Assembly (NCBI GenBank): GCA_009760855.2 | Contig: WPIO01000035.1 | Coordinates: 2,875,001-2,939,000 of the forward strand | Length of the DNA: 64,000 nucleotides | DNA from: Cristatella mucedo | Lineage: Eukaryota > Bryozoa > Phylactolaemata > Cristatellidae | Direction of reading: 5' to 3' | Shown here: in pieces, positions 56,401 to 64,000 of the stretch | Layout of the letters: the number at the start of each line of letters is the position of its first letter | Numbering within the stretch: position 1 is the first letter of the stretch | Notes under the pieces: generated by a model | Told to the model about the DNA's origin: nothing | The model's database searches: none | Seen by the model: the letters and a program-made list of their open reading frames with translations, nothing else | Made by a program: the position numbers and the translations under genes

Positions 56401-59400
56401 GAGAATGAGACGCCAATTCAAATGCTGTGCTGGCTGCTGCTGGTGCTCAAACTCTGACGGCTGTTCGTTCGAGATCTCAGTAGAAGCTCCAGTTGGTGAG
56501 ACTATTGGATACGTCAGGCAAAGGTTGGTCGCTGAAAAACACTTAAATGGCTTGTGCAGCCGGGTCATGCATGCAATTTGATTCTTTTGAAAGCGCATTT
56601 TGAGGGCGATTGCAATAATCTCGAGGACATCCAATGAAAAAATCCAGCTAATAATTTGTAATGTTGTCTCCCGTTTAATTCGGAAGTGAATAGCACAACA
56701 GCAAGTACACCAGTTGTCTTAATGAACCCACTTTAATTTTTACAACTATGGATATTTACTGAATGACTCATTAAATGTTAAGCTGCTGATGAATGTGTGC
56801 CTAAATGCCTGTACACTGTGTTGTGTATATGTGAGCACTTCGTGTAAGTGTAAACATTTTATGAGAGGGCTTGTATAGACTTCGAGTGCCTGCCTGAACG
56901 CATTTAATATTAAGAGAAATATTGCGTTATTGGTGTTTTAGCTTTAATAAGCACGTGAAAAAGCCTATTTTAATAAAACTTTCAGTTTTCTTGAAGTTAA
57001 GCCATCGTCAGAGTATAGAACCTTAGAATTGCCTGCCTCAGTAGGGAGATATTGTTAATAGATAAGGCGCGTTGATGAGACTTACTCCGACACTGAATTG
57101 GCTGTGTGCTATGATCCTGGACTTGTGCATACGAAGGGAGATTGAAAATAATAGATATTGTACCGGCGAGGCTCCACATCAAGGGGCCGCACAGAAAAAC
57201 AGACAGACGGACTAACCGTAAAACCTGAACTTATTATAGAATAAAATAATTATTTTACTAGCTAACATATAAAAAGTGGTAGATATTACAACAATTAAGG
57301 TAAATGGTAGTATTAACTGATTGGACATGTATGCAATATTCGACATGCTACTGTGGGAACTGCTGAAGTGAATAACGCAGATATCATTCGATAATCACAA
57401 TAGATGATCAAGCCGCAACTTGTATCATGTCTCTGTTTATACTTGGCTTATAGGATGAGCTGCTGTGCTCCTGTGTACAGCATCACTGACGCGAGGAATT
57501 CTCAGGTTCTGCATCTCGGAGGTCCCGCTTGTATCTGCCAGGGTCCATGCTGCACACAGGACGTGGACTTTCCCGTGAGTCTGCCTGGCTTTTCTGCGGA
57601 TTGAATGTTAAAAACCGTAGCACTAATGCTCGCCACGTGAAGGCGAGAGTCGAATGTATGCTATCGCGATCTGCTCTTTCTGATCTCCTGCCTAATAGCA
57701 GCGTTGACGTGAGCTCTATTTGTAACTAACTACATAGAATCGTGCAGTAGCTATGCCAATTGATCGCTTATTCTTATAGCATCTGGTGCAGCATTTCAGC
57801 CAGTGCAATATTATCTGCGACATTCAGTATGAGCAGGGATATATGCTTGCAAGAACCTGCCTTTGCTACTAAATAAGACAACTCTCTAGGCCGTTGCAAA
57901 CTGATTATAACTGATAATAACAACATAGTTATAATAATAATGCATTTGTGTAGATTTTAAGAGAAATAAATCTCTCTCTTACACTTTGCGTATGCTGTAA
58001 GGGAAGCAAGTCAAAACAGATGGCAATAACATGCACGGTTTTAGCACCCGTAAGCAAACAAAATAAAATACACGTGAGCCCAGCAAATGCTGTGAGGAAC
58101 AGGTGGGTTTCTGTATCTGTTTAAACGTCATCAAGTCAGGTGATACCATGAAGTCAGTTGATTGGATGTCCATGCTTTGGGAAAATACGACCTATAAGCA
58201 AGGTCTCTAAAGTATTTGAGGTTGATTGATTATATGACTAGGACAGCTTGGTGACCGCATGCATGCATATTTGATAGAAATTCACAGTAAATTAGCCGAC
58301 TGCTTGAACAAAAAATTACTTTGACAGTAGTGGCTAAATATTTTTGGCTATGGCAGCAAGTGAATGAACAGCTCTTTAATAAACCGTCATTATTCATAAC
58401 CATAATCTTAGTGCCTCAATCAGTCGCATTATTTCTTGCTGCTAGGGCTCGGCTAAATATATTTGTTTTTGGGAATTTAAATGTCGGCTCTGTTTACACG
58501 TTTGATATATCTCAGCTCTATACGAACGATGACATCCAAATTGGGAAGATAAGCAAGCAATGGGCAGGTTGCTGTCAAGAGACGTTCACTACAGCCGACA
58601 ACTTCAGTGTTAGCTGTAAGTATGGTTATATATTTCAGCTTTAACTATGGCTCTGAATATTCCTCATAACATATTGTGATGAATATGTGCAGCGCTTCTA
58701 TTGTGCCCATAAAATCTGTTTATTACCAGCACATCTCCTCGATGGGATTCCTTGCTCTACATTAAGATTGTGTATATCTCGAGCCGCGGCTGAGTGACAA
58801 GGCCACATGAAAAGTAAAGCGACGCTCGATCTCGCTCACAATTTATTAATAACTGTCTAGTTTTCTGAAATTTAAATCACCAGCTTTTTTCAACTGGATG
58901 AAAAAACGACATGTTAATCTAGCTTTCTGTCTCAGCCAAAAATCGAGAGATAAGAAGTAATTTCATTCCTGGGTCTGAAGAAATAAGTTCATTCCCGGAT
59001 CTGGCTCATAAAGTTTTTGAAACTCACGTCTCAGAGCGCACTTCTGTGGTCTTTATTTTTGAGTCGGCCTTGAAATCTTTATCTCTATCCTAATGTAATT
59101 TTGGCTGGAGTAAAAGGCAGTTCTGTTGCTACGGCTCTGCACGAAAAAATGACGCTCCACCGAGCTGTCCTATTGGTTCTAGCATTATAATAAGGAGTCG
59201 GTTTAGCTCACTCACACGACTTCAAAAAATGCCCTAACGCCGGCTCTTCTTGACTGAAGGTTCAAAATCATTTTCTACATCAACATGGCTACTGCGATAT
59301 TTTAGACTGTGTGAATTTAAAGTCTTCTATCAGAGGATACTTCCGTATTCTTCTGACTTGTATTCCGGGCAACCTTGATGCCGCTAGCTCGATCGGGGTG

Positions 59401-60446
59401 CCGCAAAATCAACTAGGAAATCAAGTTTTGGGATGTGGAAGATAGGGAAGCTTAGAACTCAGGTCAACTGTACTGTTTCAGTCTTTTTAAAGCTCTGAAA
59501 TGTTATTGCATTCTCCTCAAGGTTTTTCATGAGATCCGTTCTTCTTTAAAGTTAAAATAAATTTATTTAAATCAAGCTTATTCACAAATCGAGCATTAGA
59601 ACTGCCATCATTGTGTATTTTGCCAGTCAATATTATCAACGGCTAATAATCGCTATCTACTATTCAATCGCAATTCGCGAAAGCAAAGCTGCGATGCCTA
59701 AGTGTTTCGATGCCGGCGTAATAATAAGCATACAAACCCGAACGGCGTACTCTGTAGGACAATTAGAGTGCTAGCTACAAGCAACGGTCTCATTATAATG
59801 CTTTAACCTAGGATCCCGACTCCCTACGTCCGGCTCTCTGCAATACAGTGCTTCCATCGCCAATATTTTATCCGATAGAAAATCTTTGGCACTGGATGCC
59901 TGTCCTAGCAGATAGCAAAGATTTCACATTGCTTAGTGAAGTTCTACTTAGTTCCAGTGATGGATTTATTTTTCGGAACAACTGAGGACATTTGAGTCTC
60001 GAATTGAACTTGCTAATAATCTCAGCTCGTGATTCACTGAGAAGCTACATTATAGATCTCAGTAAGGTACGACGCAGTTTAGTTCCATTTTTAAAGAAGA
60101 TCCCTCTCGTTACTTTTATAGTTCCGATGGATCTAGACGTTCGAATGAAGGCAACATTACTCGGTGCAGTGCTGCTGCTGGTAAGACATGTGCACCCGCT
60201 GCTACCGTACACCGAGTTTCGAATGTCGCACTCATAGTGAATAGGCAGCCAAATCCGTTCTCTTTACTATGGCTGAGTTGTGGAATGATTTCCACTCAGT
60301 TGAAATGTCTGAAAGGCTCCTCCTATAGGCAGCTATCATGCTGCAATGGTTTCTGCTGTCAGTGCGCTTACGCACACTTCGTCACGGTAAAATGTTAATT
60401 TTAGGATTACGTCTTCTTTGAATACAAACCTGAAGATAATGAATGA
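46540..60446 (+). CDS. PLSCR: phospholipid scramblase (8 coding exons, 263 aa)
   Basis: Membrane protein of the scramblase family; family members are linked to calcium-dependent, energy-free movement of phospholipids between bilayer leaflets and some also act in the nucleus. The joined exons give: a short N-terminus (1-22); the conserved entry [18 protein letters not shown] (about 41-58); FGQ.VYFA-like [10 protein letters not shown]; a cysteine cluster CCAGCCWC (124-131), matching the palmitoylated cluster of vertebrate PLSCR1; [27 protein letters not shown] and [20 protein letters not shown] (207-221); the loop [12 protein letters not shown] (223-234); and the helix [18 protein letters not shown]. 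Vertebrate PLSCR1 is about 318 residues; the difference is mostly the proline-rich N-terminus. Every exon phase fits, and every boundary is GT-AG. Position 1 of the calcium loop is Thr instead of Asp. The single identifiable gene is intact throughout the conserved core. Confidence 0.93.
46854..46938. repeat. CGG/GGC triplet tract in PLSCR intron 1
   Basis: About 28 uninterrupted CGG triplets flanked by CAG-type triplets, inside the first intron and about 250 bases after the exon 1 donor. Confidence 0.97.
47027..47470 (-). mobile_element. LINE 3' end in PLSCR intron 1
   Basis: The minus-strand tail is at 47030-47110 (ATT repeats, GCGCTATATAAAATG, AGAAAGAGATTGAGTTATCA, AAGTGCCTAG). The 3' UTR phrases and a decayed RT C-terminus (47270-47430) follow. 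Antisense to the host gene. Confidence 0.8.
47525..47641 (+). CDS. PLSCR: PLSCR exon 2
   Basis: Acceptor CTACTCATTACAG, donor GTCAGT. Encodes [39 protein letters not shown], which matches the WM..P...[15 protein letters not shown] start of the scramblase domain. 117 bases, enters and leaves in phase 1. Confidence 0.93.
47642..49000 (+). other. PLSCR intron 2, first part, no element recognised
   Basis: Contains the unidentified frames 48182-48484 (plus) and 48506-48817 (minus). The minus frame reads fairly evenly ([38 protein letters not shown]), but I know no family for it and found no splice pair. Confidence 0.35.
49000..50090 (+). mobile_element. CR1/L2-like LINE, RT C-terminal half, in PLSCR intron 2
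   Basis: Enters the RT at the motif C region: LYADD lies in one frame at about 49015-49030, with stops nearby. It continues through 49125-49754: [74 protein letters not shown]. The tail at about 50040-50090 is truncated (AAAAAGAGATAATAATAATA), without the GCGCTATATAA word. Confidence 0.88.
50095..52030 (-). mobile_element. CR1/L2-like LINE in PLSCR intron 2, antisense, with an insertion
   Basis: The minus-strand tail at 50095-50130 (TAAGTTCTCTGAGGGCACTT, TATCGAGTGCATT) continues at 50401 after an insertion (GCAAATGTAAAGCGCCTAGA, AAGAGAT). The RT is encoded in two frames. 52026-51334 holds [40 protein letters not shown] (motif A) and [20 protein letters not shown] (motif B). 51341-50598 holds the thumb and C-terminus. 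Motif C ([11 protein letters not shown], 51434-51442 and on) lies in the second frame because one base is missing before it. It is 5'-truncated inside the RT. Confidence 0.92.
50131..50400 (+). mobile_element. 5'-truncated LINE 3' end inserted in the tail of the antisense LINE
   Basis: Interrupts the minus-strand tail between GAGAACTTA and ATCTCTTTCTAGG. From 50127 to 50388 it reads the same as 37392-37653. The right end is the ATT repeat, as expected at the 3' end of the insert. The shared TTA at the left may be microhomology at the 5' junction. Confidence 0.88.
52031..53067 (+). other. PLSCR intron 2, last part
   Basis: Begins with a short plus-strand tail remnant (GATTTAGTTCTCGGAGGGCG, about 52031-52080). 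Apart from that no gene or repeat was recognised. Confidence 0.4.
53068..53213 (-). mobile_element. tRNA-derived SINE, family 2, in PLSCR intron 2
   Basis: On the minus strand: GAAGGTAAGGTGCTCGCTTT, B-box-like GAGGTCGTGGGCTCGAATCC, then the family body and AGCCGTTTAAGGCTCTTCTG, CCGCTACACAAATAAGGCTG. It ends only about 170 bases upstream of the exon 3 acceptor. Confidence 0.8.
53382..53536 (+). CDS. PLSCR: PLSCR exon 3
   Basis: Acceptor TTTTTTGCTCATGCAG, donor GTAACT. Encodes [52 protein letters not shown], aligned to the N.Y.IKN..GQ.VYFA and R.F...I.DN block of the family. 155 bases, ends in phase 0. Confidence 0.93.
53537..54058 (+). other. PLSCR intron 3, first part
   Basis: Nothing recognised. 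Confidence 0.4.
54060..55420 (-). mobile_element. degraded LINE in PLSCR intron 3, antisense
   Basis: The minus-strand tail is at 54070-54120 (AGACATGTAGTTCTCTTGAG, TGCAATACGAAAT). The RT text then runs upstream in order (54231-54443, then RNLGV-like at 54690-54720, motif C region near 54960-54985, motif B and A remnants at 55060-55220, 5' end near 55420). Many stops and small indels. It is one of the longest but most decayed copies. Confidence 0.75.
54522..54557. repeat. perfect 16-bp inverted repeat inside the LINE remnant
   Basis: CTGCAGAGCTGTGCAC, loop CGAC, then the exact complement GTGCACAGCTCTGCAG. It falls at the [12 protein letters not shown]-coding site, where other copies have no inverted repeat. 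Confidence 0.85.
55620..55830 (-). mobile_element. LINE 3' end in PLSCR intron 3
   Basis: The minus-strand tail reads AGAGAGATTTGGTTCTCTGA, GGCGCTATGCAAATATATTA, followed upstream by the 3' UTR phrase TTAGTGGGTCTTTGCGATTC. Confidence 0.8.
55831..56150 (+). other. PLSCR intron 3, nothing recognised
   Basis: No gene or repeat apart from short AT alternation at 56145-56157. Confidence 0.4.
56152..56260 (-). mobile_element. tRNA-derived SINE, family 1, in PLSCR intron 3
   Basis: On the minus strand: AGCTGGTTTGGCACAGTGGT, B-box-like GAGGTCGTGGGCTCGAGCCC, then GGCGCATGTGAAGCGCCTGA. The tail after GCGCCTGA is cut short. It ends about 130 bases before exon 4. Confidence 0.85.
56393..56523 (+). CDS. 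PLSCR: PLSCR exon 4 (cysteine cluster)
   Basis: Acceptor CTGCATGTTCCAG, donor GTTGGT, which is weak after the T. Encodes [20 protein letters not shown] and then [26 protein letters not shown] corresponds to the cysteine-rich motif that is palmitoylated in vertebrate PLSCR1. 131 bases, ends in phase 2. Confidence 0.93.
56524..57453 (+). other. PLSCR intron 4
   Basis: AT-rich intron with no recognised element. Confidence 0.4.
57454..57574 (+). CDS. PLSCR: PLSCR exon 5
   Basis: Acceptor TTGGCTTATAG, donor GTGAGT. Encodes [20 protein letters not shown] and [20 protein letters not shown], aligned to the family's I.GPC..C.CC.DV.F block. 121 bases, ends in phase 0. Confidence 0.92.
57930..58240 (-). 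mobile_element. LINE 3' end remnant in PLSCR intron 5
   Basis: The minus-strand tail at 57935-57985 (AGAGAGATTTATTTCTCTTA, AAATCTACACAAATGCATTA) is followed upstream by the 3' UTR and a decayed C-terminus. Confidence 0.7.
58516..58615 (+). CDS. PLSCR: PLSCR exon 6
   Basis: Acceptor TTTGATATATCTCAG, donor GTAAGT. Encodes [20 protein letters not shown] and [13 protein letters not shown]. Matches GKISK.W.G...EAFTDADNFG. The aspartate that opens the calcium loop in vertebrates is Thr223 here. The acceptor has a weak pyrimidine tract, but the phase and alignment length agree. 100 bases, ends in phase 1. Confidence 0.92.
58616..60121 (+). other. PLSCR intron 6
   Basis: No transposable element tail or SINE box recognised. 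Intron 7 (60181-60404) is short and also empty. Confidence 0.4.
60122..60180 (+). CDS. PLSCR: PLSCR exon 7
   Basis: Acceptor CGTTACTTTTATAG, donor GTAAGA. The split codon gives Phe231, then [19 protein letters not shown]. Matches FP.DLDV.MKA...GA.FL, including the start of the C-terminal hydrophobic helix. 59 bases, ends in phase 0. Confidence 0.93.
60405..60446 (+). CDS. PLSCR: PLSCR exon 8 (stop)
   Basis: Acceptor TGTTAATTTTAG. Encodes [13 protein letters not shown] and a TGA stop, matching the family end IDF.FFE. This completes the helix begun in exon 7. It is only 42 bases and easily missed by gene finders. Confidence 0.88.
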   Translation, partial: DYVFFEYKPEDNE

Positions 60447-61055
60447 TGAACAAGTAAAGGGCAGCTAATCAGAGCCAGCCGTCTGGATGTTTTATCGGTG
60501 CCTTGCTGCCTTTCAATATGGTGGACTGGACGCTATTCACCCATAAAGAAAACTGTCGGCGAAAACAAACAAGCGCATTCGCTGCGTTCTTTGTAGAAAA
60601 TTTTGCTTTAACATAATTACCTGCGGGCCTTAAAGTTATCTGCAACGTTTTAATTAAACTTTCTTCTTTACCCAGTGACATTCATAGTGAGTGGCAAGCA
60701 CATTACAGCAAAGTCGGAGGCTTCCTACACCACGGACATATTGAAGGTGAAGAGAGTTGTGAAATAAACTTAAGTCTGTCCGCAGTTTTATTCCTCAGTA
60801 ATGGCTAGATAATGGCAACTAACCACTCAACAAGCGCTATTATATCTGTGACGCTGTAACTAACGCGGGGCTGAAGAACATACTCTTTGTCCAGCCTACG
60901 TTTCTAGTCGCGCCGAGACCGTATGACGAGACTCTATCGAGCAGTTGCAACTCATGCCGCTTTGTCTTTGCCGCTTGTTCCTGGAAGTGCTTCGTCTATT
61001 TTCAGAGAGATTGAGATAAAAGAAAAAAGTAAGAAAGAAAAAGCAGGGATGAAAG
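60447..61055 (+). other. PLSCR 3' UTR and downstream flank
   Basis: From the stop to about 60790 this is probably 3' UTR. The frame at 60469-60681 on the minus strand is not recognised. Confidence 0.45.
60763..60768 (+). promoter_or_regulatory. PLSCR: candidate poly(A) signal of PLSCR
   Basis: AATAAA 317 bases after the TGA. No other canonical hexamer lies between the stop and here that I could see. Inference from position only. Confidence 0.5.
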
Positions 61056-61059
61056 AGAG

Positions 61060-61171
<112 letters not shown>

Positions 61172-61360
61172 GCTGTCACATCTCCTAGTCGAGGGCTATT
61201 TTAATTTCCTTATAGGTACTGTTTCTCCGAACAGCGTGAGGCTCTCCAAAGACAAACCGAGGCTGGCAATATTATTGGATAGCGCGGTTAGGTACCCGTT
61301 TGGCGGTGGCCCTTCGGCGAGTTTAGACAGGCTGTCGTGCGCTCGGAAGGGGACAGCCAC

Positions 61361-61466
61361 GGGGGTCAGAACCAGAAGGTGCAGCGCATGCGTCGCTCAG
61401 CACGGCCTCGCTGAATATATATATATATTATTTATGCATGCGCTGCACCTTCTGGGTCTGACCCCC
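61361..61466. repeat. 31-bp inverted repeat with a 44-base AT-containing spacer
   Basis: The left arm 61361-61391 (GGGGGTCAGAACCAGAAGGT and GCAGCGCATGC) and the right arm 61436-61466 are reverse complements with one mismatch. The spacer contains AATATATATATATAT. This could be a snap-back insertion, a cruciform-prone repeat or the ends of a very small element. Confidence 0.85.
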
Positions 61467-61469
61467 CAT

Positions 61470-62170
61470 GGAGGCAAACAAGCTTCAAGGGGTTCTACGG
61501 ACTCGTTCAGGGCAGTTGTAGCACGGGTTAAACTCATCCTGTATCCAGATATCAGTCCTGTGCAGTCCCATTATAACAGCGGGACACACGATCCCATTAA
61601 CCGTTAAGCAAGGAAGCGACATCATTTCGGGACAATATGGTAATGATAAGTATACAGCCCAGTAAATCGCTAAACATTTAAATTGGCTGGAAGGATCAGT
61701 CAATTCATTATGATTCCTTATGAGCCAGGGTCTGTGCCGACTGGGTCAAGACGAGTGGGTTGATTCACTCAGTCATGGCACCTTACTTGAGCTCCTTCCA
61801 ATCCTTTGCAAGCGGGAGTTTGAGCTTGCCGCCACCATGCTTGTGAAGGCCCCAATAGAACGTATTGATGACCAAACTTTGACATTCGATCGCGCGTCAT
61901 CCACGTACACACCTATCCCCTTCGTAAGAGTCTCGCTGGCGAGGAATGCGATGCTTATTGATCCATTATGGCGGACGAGATGCAATATGCAAGCAAGAAG
62001 GAGCAGCTGGCTCATGTGAACTACACCATTCACGTCTAGATCGGAACAAGTGACCCTTCGAAGTGTAGCACCAGAGGAACATCTGCACTAGTACTCTGGG
62101 CTCCGAAATTCCCATGACTTACCACGATCTTACGGCTAGTTATCAAAGACAGATCCATGATTGTGCTGCT
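61470..62170. other. unassigned stretch
   Basis: A plus frame at 61720-62019 and a minus frame at 61773-62033 overlap; neither is recognised. Part of this may be upstream LINE family 2 sequence leading to the copy at 62178. Confidence 0.3.
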
Positions 62171-62177
62171 GATCTGA

Positions 62178-62650
62178 GTGATGAGCTTTATATTCAGCAA
62201 GCCTCGCAAGGCCCGCCACCACTTGGCTACTCCATACCTAGCTGAACTGCTGCACCAGTTTCAGCCTCATCGTGCTCTCAGGTCCTGTATGGACAATACA
62301 TTAGCTGTTTCTTTCCTTTGCTTAAAAACCGTTGGCGACAGAAGCTATAGCTCTGCAGGTCCTAGACTGTGAAACTCGCTTAAACAATTCTTACGCAACG
62401 ACAACTACTCTCCTGCTGCCGAATATGGCTCATCTTTTTCAGCGGTCCTGAGCTGCTACTTCCATGCTACTCACTACCTAAACTGCTCTCCTGACTCTGC
62501 TACGCTTTCTACCTTCTCTTTGTTGCGTGAGATAAAGTCTATTAGCTACAGAATGTATACCGATAGCCGCTTAGGCTGTGAGTTTGCAAAACTTTCCTGC
62601 GTAACACCCACATAGCCTTTATAAATTTTTTGAGTTACAGATGGAGATAA
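62178..62650 (+). mobile_element. LINE family 2, RT C-terminus and 3' end (best copy)
   Basis: Encodes APYLAELL-like TPYLAELLHQFQPHRALRS, a LKTVGDRSYSSAGPRL motif, then a TGA where other elements have W before NSL. It continues as AVLSCYFHATHYLNCSPDSA, FSLLREIKSISYRM, SRLGC and ends SCVTPT. The 3' end is GTTACAGATGGAGATAA. The L-K-T-.-G-D-R-.-F/Y-S-.-A-.-P-R-L-W-N-S-L order is typical of the CR1/L2/jockey type RT end. Confidence 0.8.
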
Positions 62651-64000
62651 ATTGCATTACATTAAGAACTGAGTGATATGGTACGCAGCGGTTATTTTCA
62701 GGTGCACAAAATCCAGACAGTCATGGTTTTGGCATGTAGGAATGGCGTTCCCGAAATGAGCCCTTCTTTGAGTCTGTGCGTGGCTTCAACCATGCGGTGA
62801 CGAGTTTGTGCAGGCCTAATGACGAACTGCTCAGTAAGCAAAACGAGATTGCATAGGAAATGATCTTGGCCTGAGCCCATGAGATGGCACTTAGTGGACC
62901 CGGGAGATACTCGGTGGGTGTAATTTGGCGACCGCTGTATCAATTAATCAAGATAATCACTCATGACCGTTAAAGTTATTGAGCACGGCGGAGAGAACAG
63001 TAGCATGGCCAAGCAAAGAGTCAAGATGACATGCCCTCAACTGTAAGCCTTCAATCAAGTTCACATTCACATCTCATCTCATAGGGCAGTTGCTATCGAT
63101 TATGCGAAAGCCACTGACTGTGTTGCAAAAACAGGGCGAGGATACTGCAAAAAAAATTCCCTTTGTCAATCGAACCACGGTCGATGGGCTCTGATGAGAA
63201 TGCAAGCGGCTGGCTATGGTGATCTATTGACAAAAGTGAACAAGCATCTTTTAGCATCATGAAGTCTACGTACCAGACATGACCGAAGGCTACATCCAAC
63301 CCGGTCGGCATCAACGTACTGAGCACATGATTAACAACCGAGCCCTTCTTCCAGCTTGTTAACTTAGCCTACGAAAAACTTAACATAATACAGCCAAACT
63401 CGGACTTTTAGTTTGACTACGAGTCAATGGAGGTTGCTGCCTAATCTCCCCTCATAAAAATTTCTCTGCATTCGATATCAACAACCTTGCCGATCTTGAG
63501 GCTATAGTAATAAAGACAGACTCTTCATGCGTCTAGCTGATATGCCTGTGACAGCAGTTCCACAGCTGTTGAAGTAAACTAGATTCGCACCAAAGAACAT
63601 CGGAACGCTTACCGATCTAGCAGTCATGCTGTCAGGGTTCGGTTGAGCCAAGACGTGCCACGATGTACTGCACAAGCCGGTACGAATTTCAAACTCTGCT
63701 AGTGTCAAGCACTCTGGCCAAAGGCATATTCACCGTATTAAACATTATTAAGAGTTCGGACCATATCAGGAGCCTCCCGCAAGCGAAAGCCTAAACATAA
63801 GCGTGCAGACAATACTTCCTCGATTCTCATCTCAGAGTATGTGCATATGTAGAGCAACGAGGGAGCTTGCAGACGGGGTAAGAATCGTAATATTTTGCAG
63901 TTATCGCGACTGAAGGCTAAAGTCGCATGTAAATCAGGTATTCTCCGCCGTCGGTTTGGCAGCACCACTAAGTGGCATTTACGCTGATCGCTTATACATC
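62651..64000. other. unassigned stretch with several short coherent-looking frames
   Basis: On the minus strand 62698-62943 (FLCNLVLLTEQFVIRPAQTR), 63093-63326 (LDVAFGHVWYVDFMMLKDAC) and 63502-63708 (MTLAEFEIRTGLCSTSWHVL) read smoothly. On the plus strand several frames also read smoothly between stops. I recognise no family. A decayed mobile element reading either way is a possibility. Confidence 0.3.

Noticed and set aside
56393-56581. Exon 4 extended to the stop at 56579
   Set aside because: A donor at 56524 in the right phase joins to exon 5, which supplies the conserved [11 protein letters not shown] block.
60122-60237. Reading exon 7 through to the stop at 60237 as the scramblase C-terminus
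   Set aside because: The read-through residues ([10 protein letters not shown]) do not match the family, while splicing at GTAAGA to 60405 gives the expected DYVFFE.
62698-63708. Assignment of the minus-strand frames to a named enzyme or tubulin-like family
   Set aside because: Some short words looked familiar, but no ordered set of motifs supported any family.

Overview
This looks like a piece of an invertebrate animal nuclear genome. The signs are interrupted coding sequence with GT-AG introns, CR1/L2-like LINE retrotransposons, tRNA-derived SINEs, long pure microsatellites, and no bacterial operon structure. I cannot name the species or the phylum. Long open frames are rare. Most open frames that do occur are LINE remnants, microsatellite translations, or chance frames in GC-rich patches.

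The one gene I can assemble with confidence is a phospholipid scramblase on the plus strand at 46540-60446. It has eight coding exons whose phases join without error into 263 codons: a short N-terminus, the scramblase core with its cysteine cluster, a calcium-loop-like segment, and a C-terminal hydrophobic helix. A poly(A) signal candidate lies 317 bases after the stop. A second gene is represented by a single probable exon on the minus strand at 2257-2438, which encodes a YWTD/LDL-receptor-class-B-like beta-propeller segment. Its other exons were not found.

Region by region: 1-8.8 kb holds LINE and SINE remnants, the beta-propeller exon, a minisatellite and a perfect GNRA-loop hairpin. From 9.2 to 17 kb there are GC-rich patches and long purine microsatellites (GA and a 300-base GGA tract). 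At 17.3-18.3 kb lies a minus-strand LINE, and at 18.65-19.95 kb a very GC- and CpG-rich island with a tandem duplication. From 20 to 26 kb there are LINE and SINE remnants plus a diverged 18S rRNA 3' fragment (24.04-24.39 kb). From 27.3 to 34.55 kb two copies of one LINE family lie head to head: a 5' part on the minus strand, then an almost full-length but frameshifted copy on the plus strand. From 35 to 46 kb there is an ATCT repeat, LINE tails, a second SINE family and mostly unassigned DNA. From 46.5 to 60.5 kb runs the scramblase gene; its introns hold a CGG repeat and several LINEs, one nested inside another. After 60.5 kb come a GA repeat, a long inverted repeat and a LINE 3' end.

The transposable elements look related as a system. 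LINE 3' ends and the first SINE family share the same terminal module (AAGCGCC..AGATTAAGTTCTCT..GCTATATAAATG followed by ATT repeats). This is the usual sign that a SINE borrows the LINE's reverse transcriptase. A 262-base LINE 3' end that reads as identical at two sites suggests recent activity.
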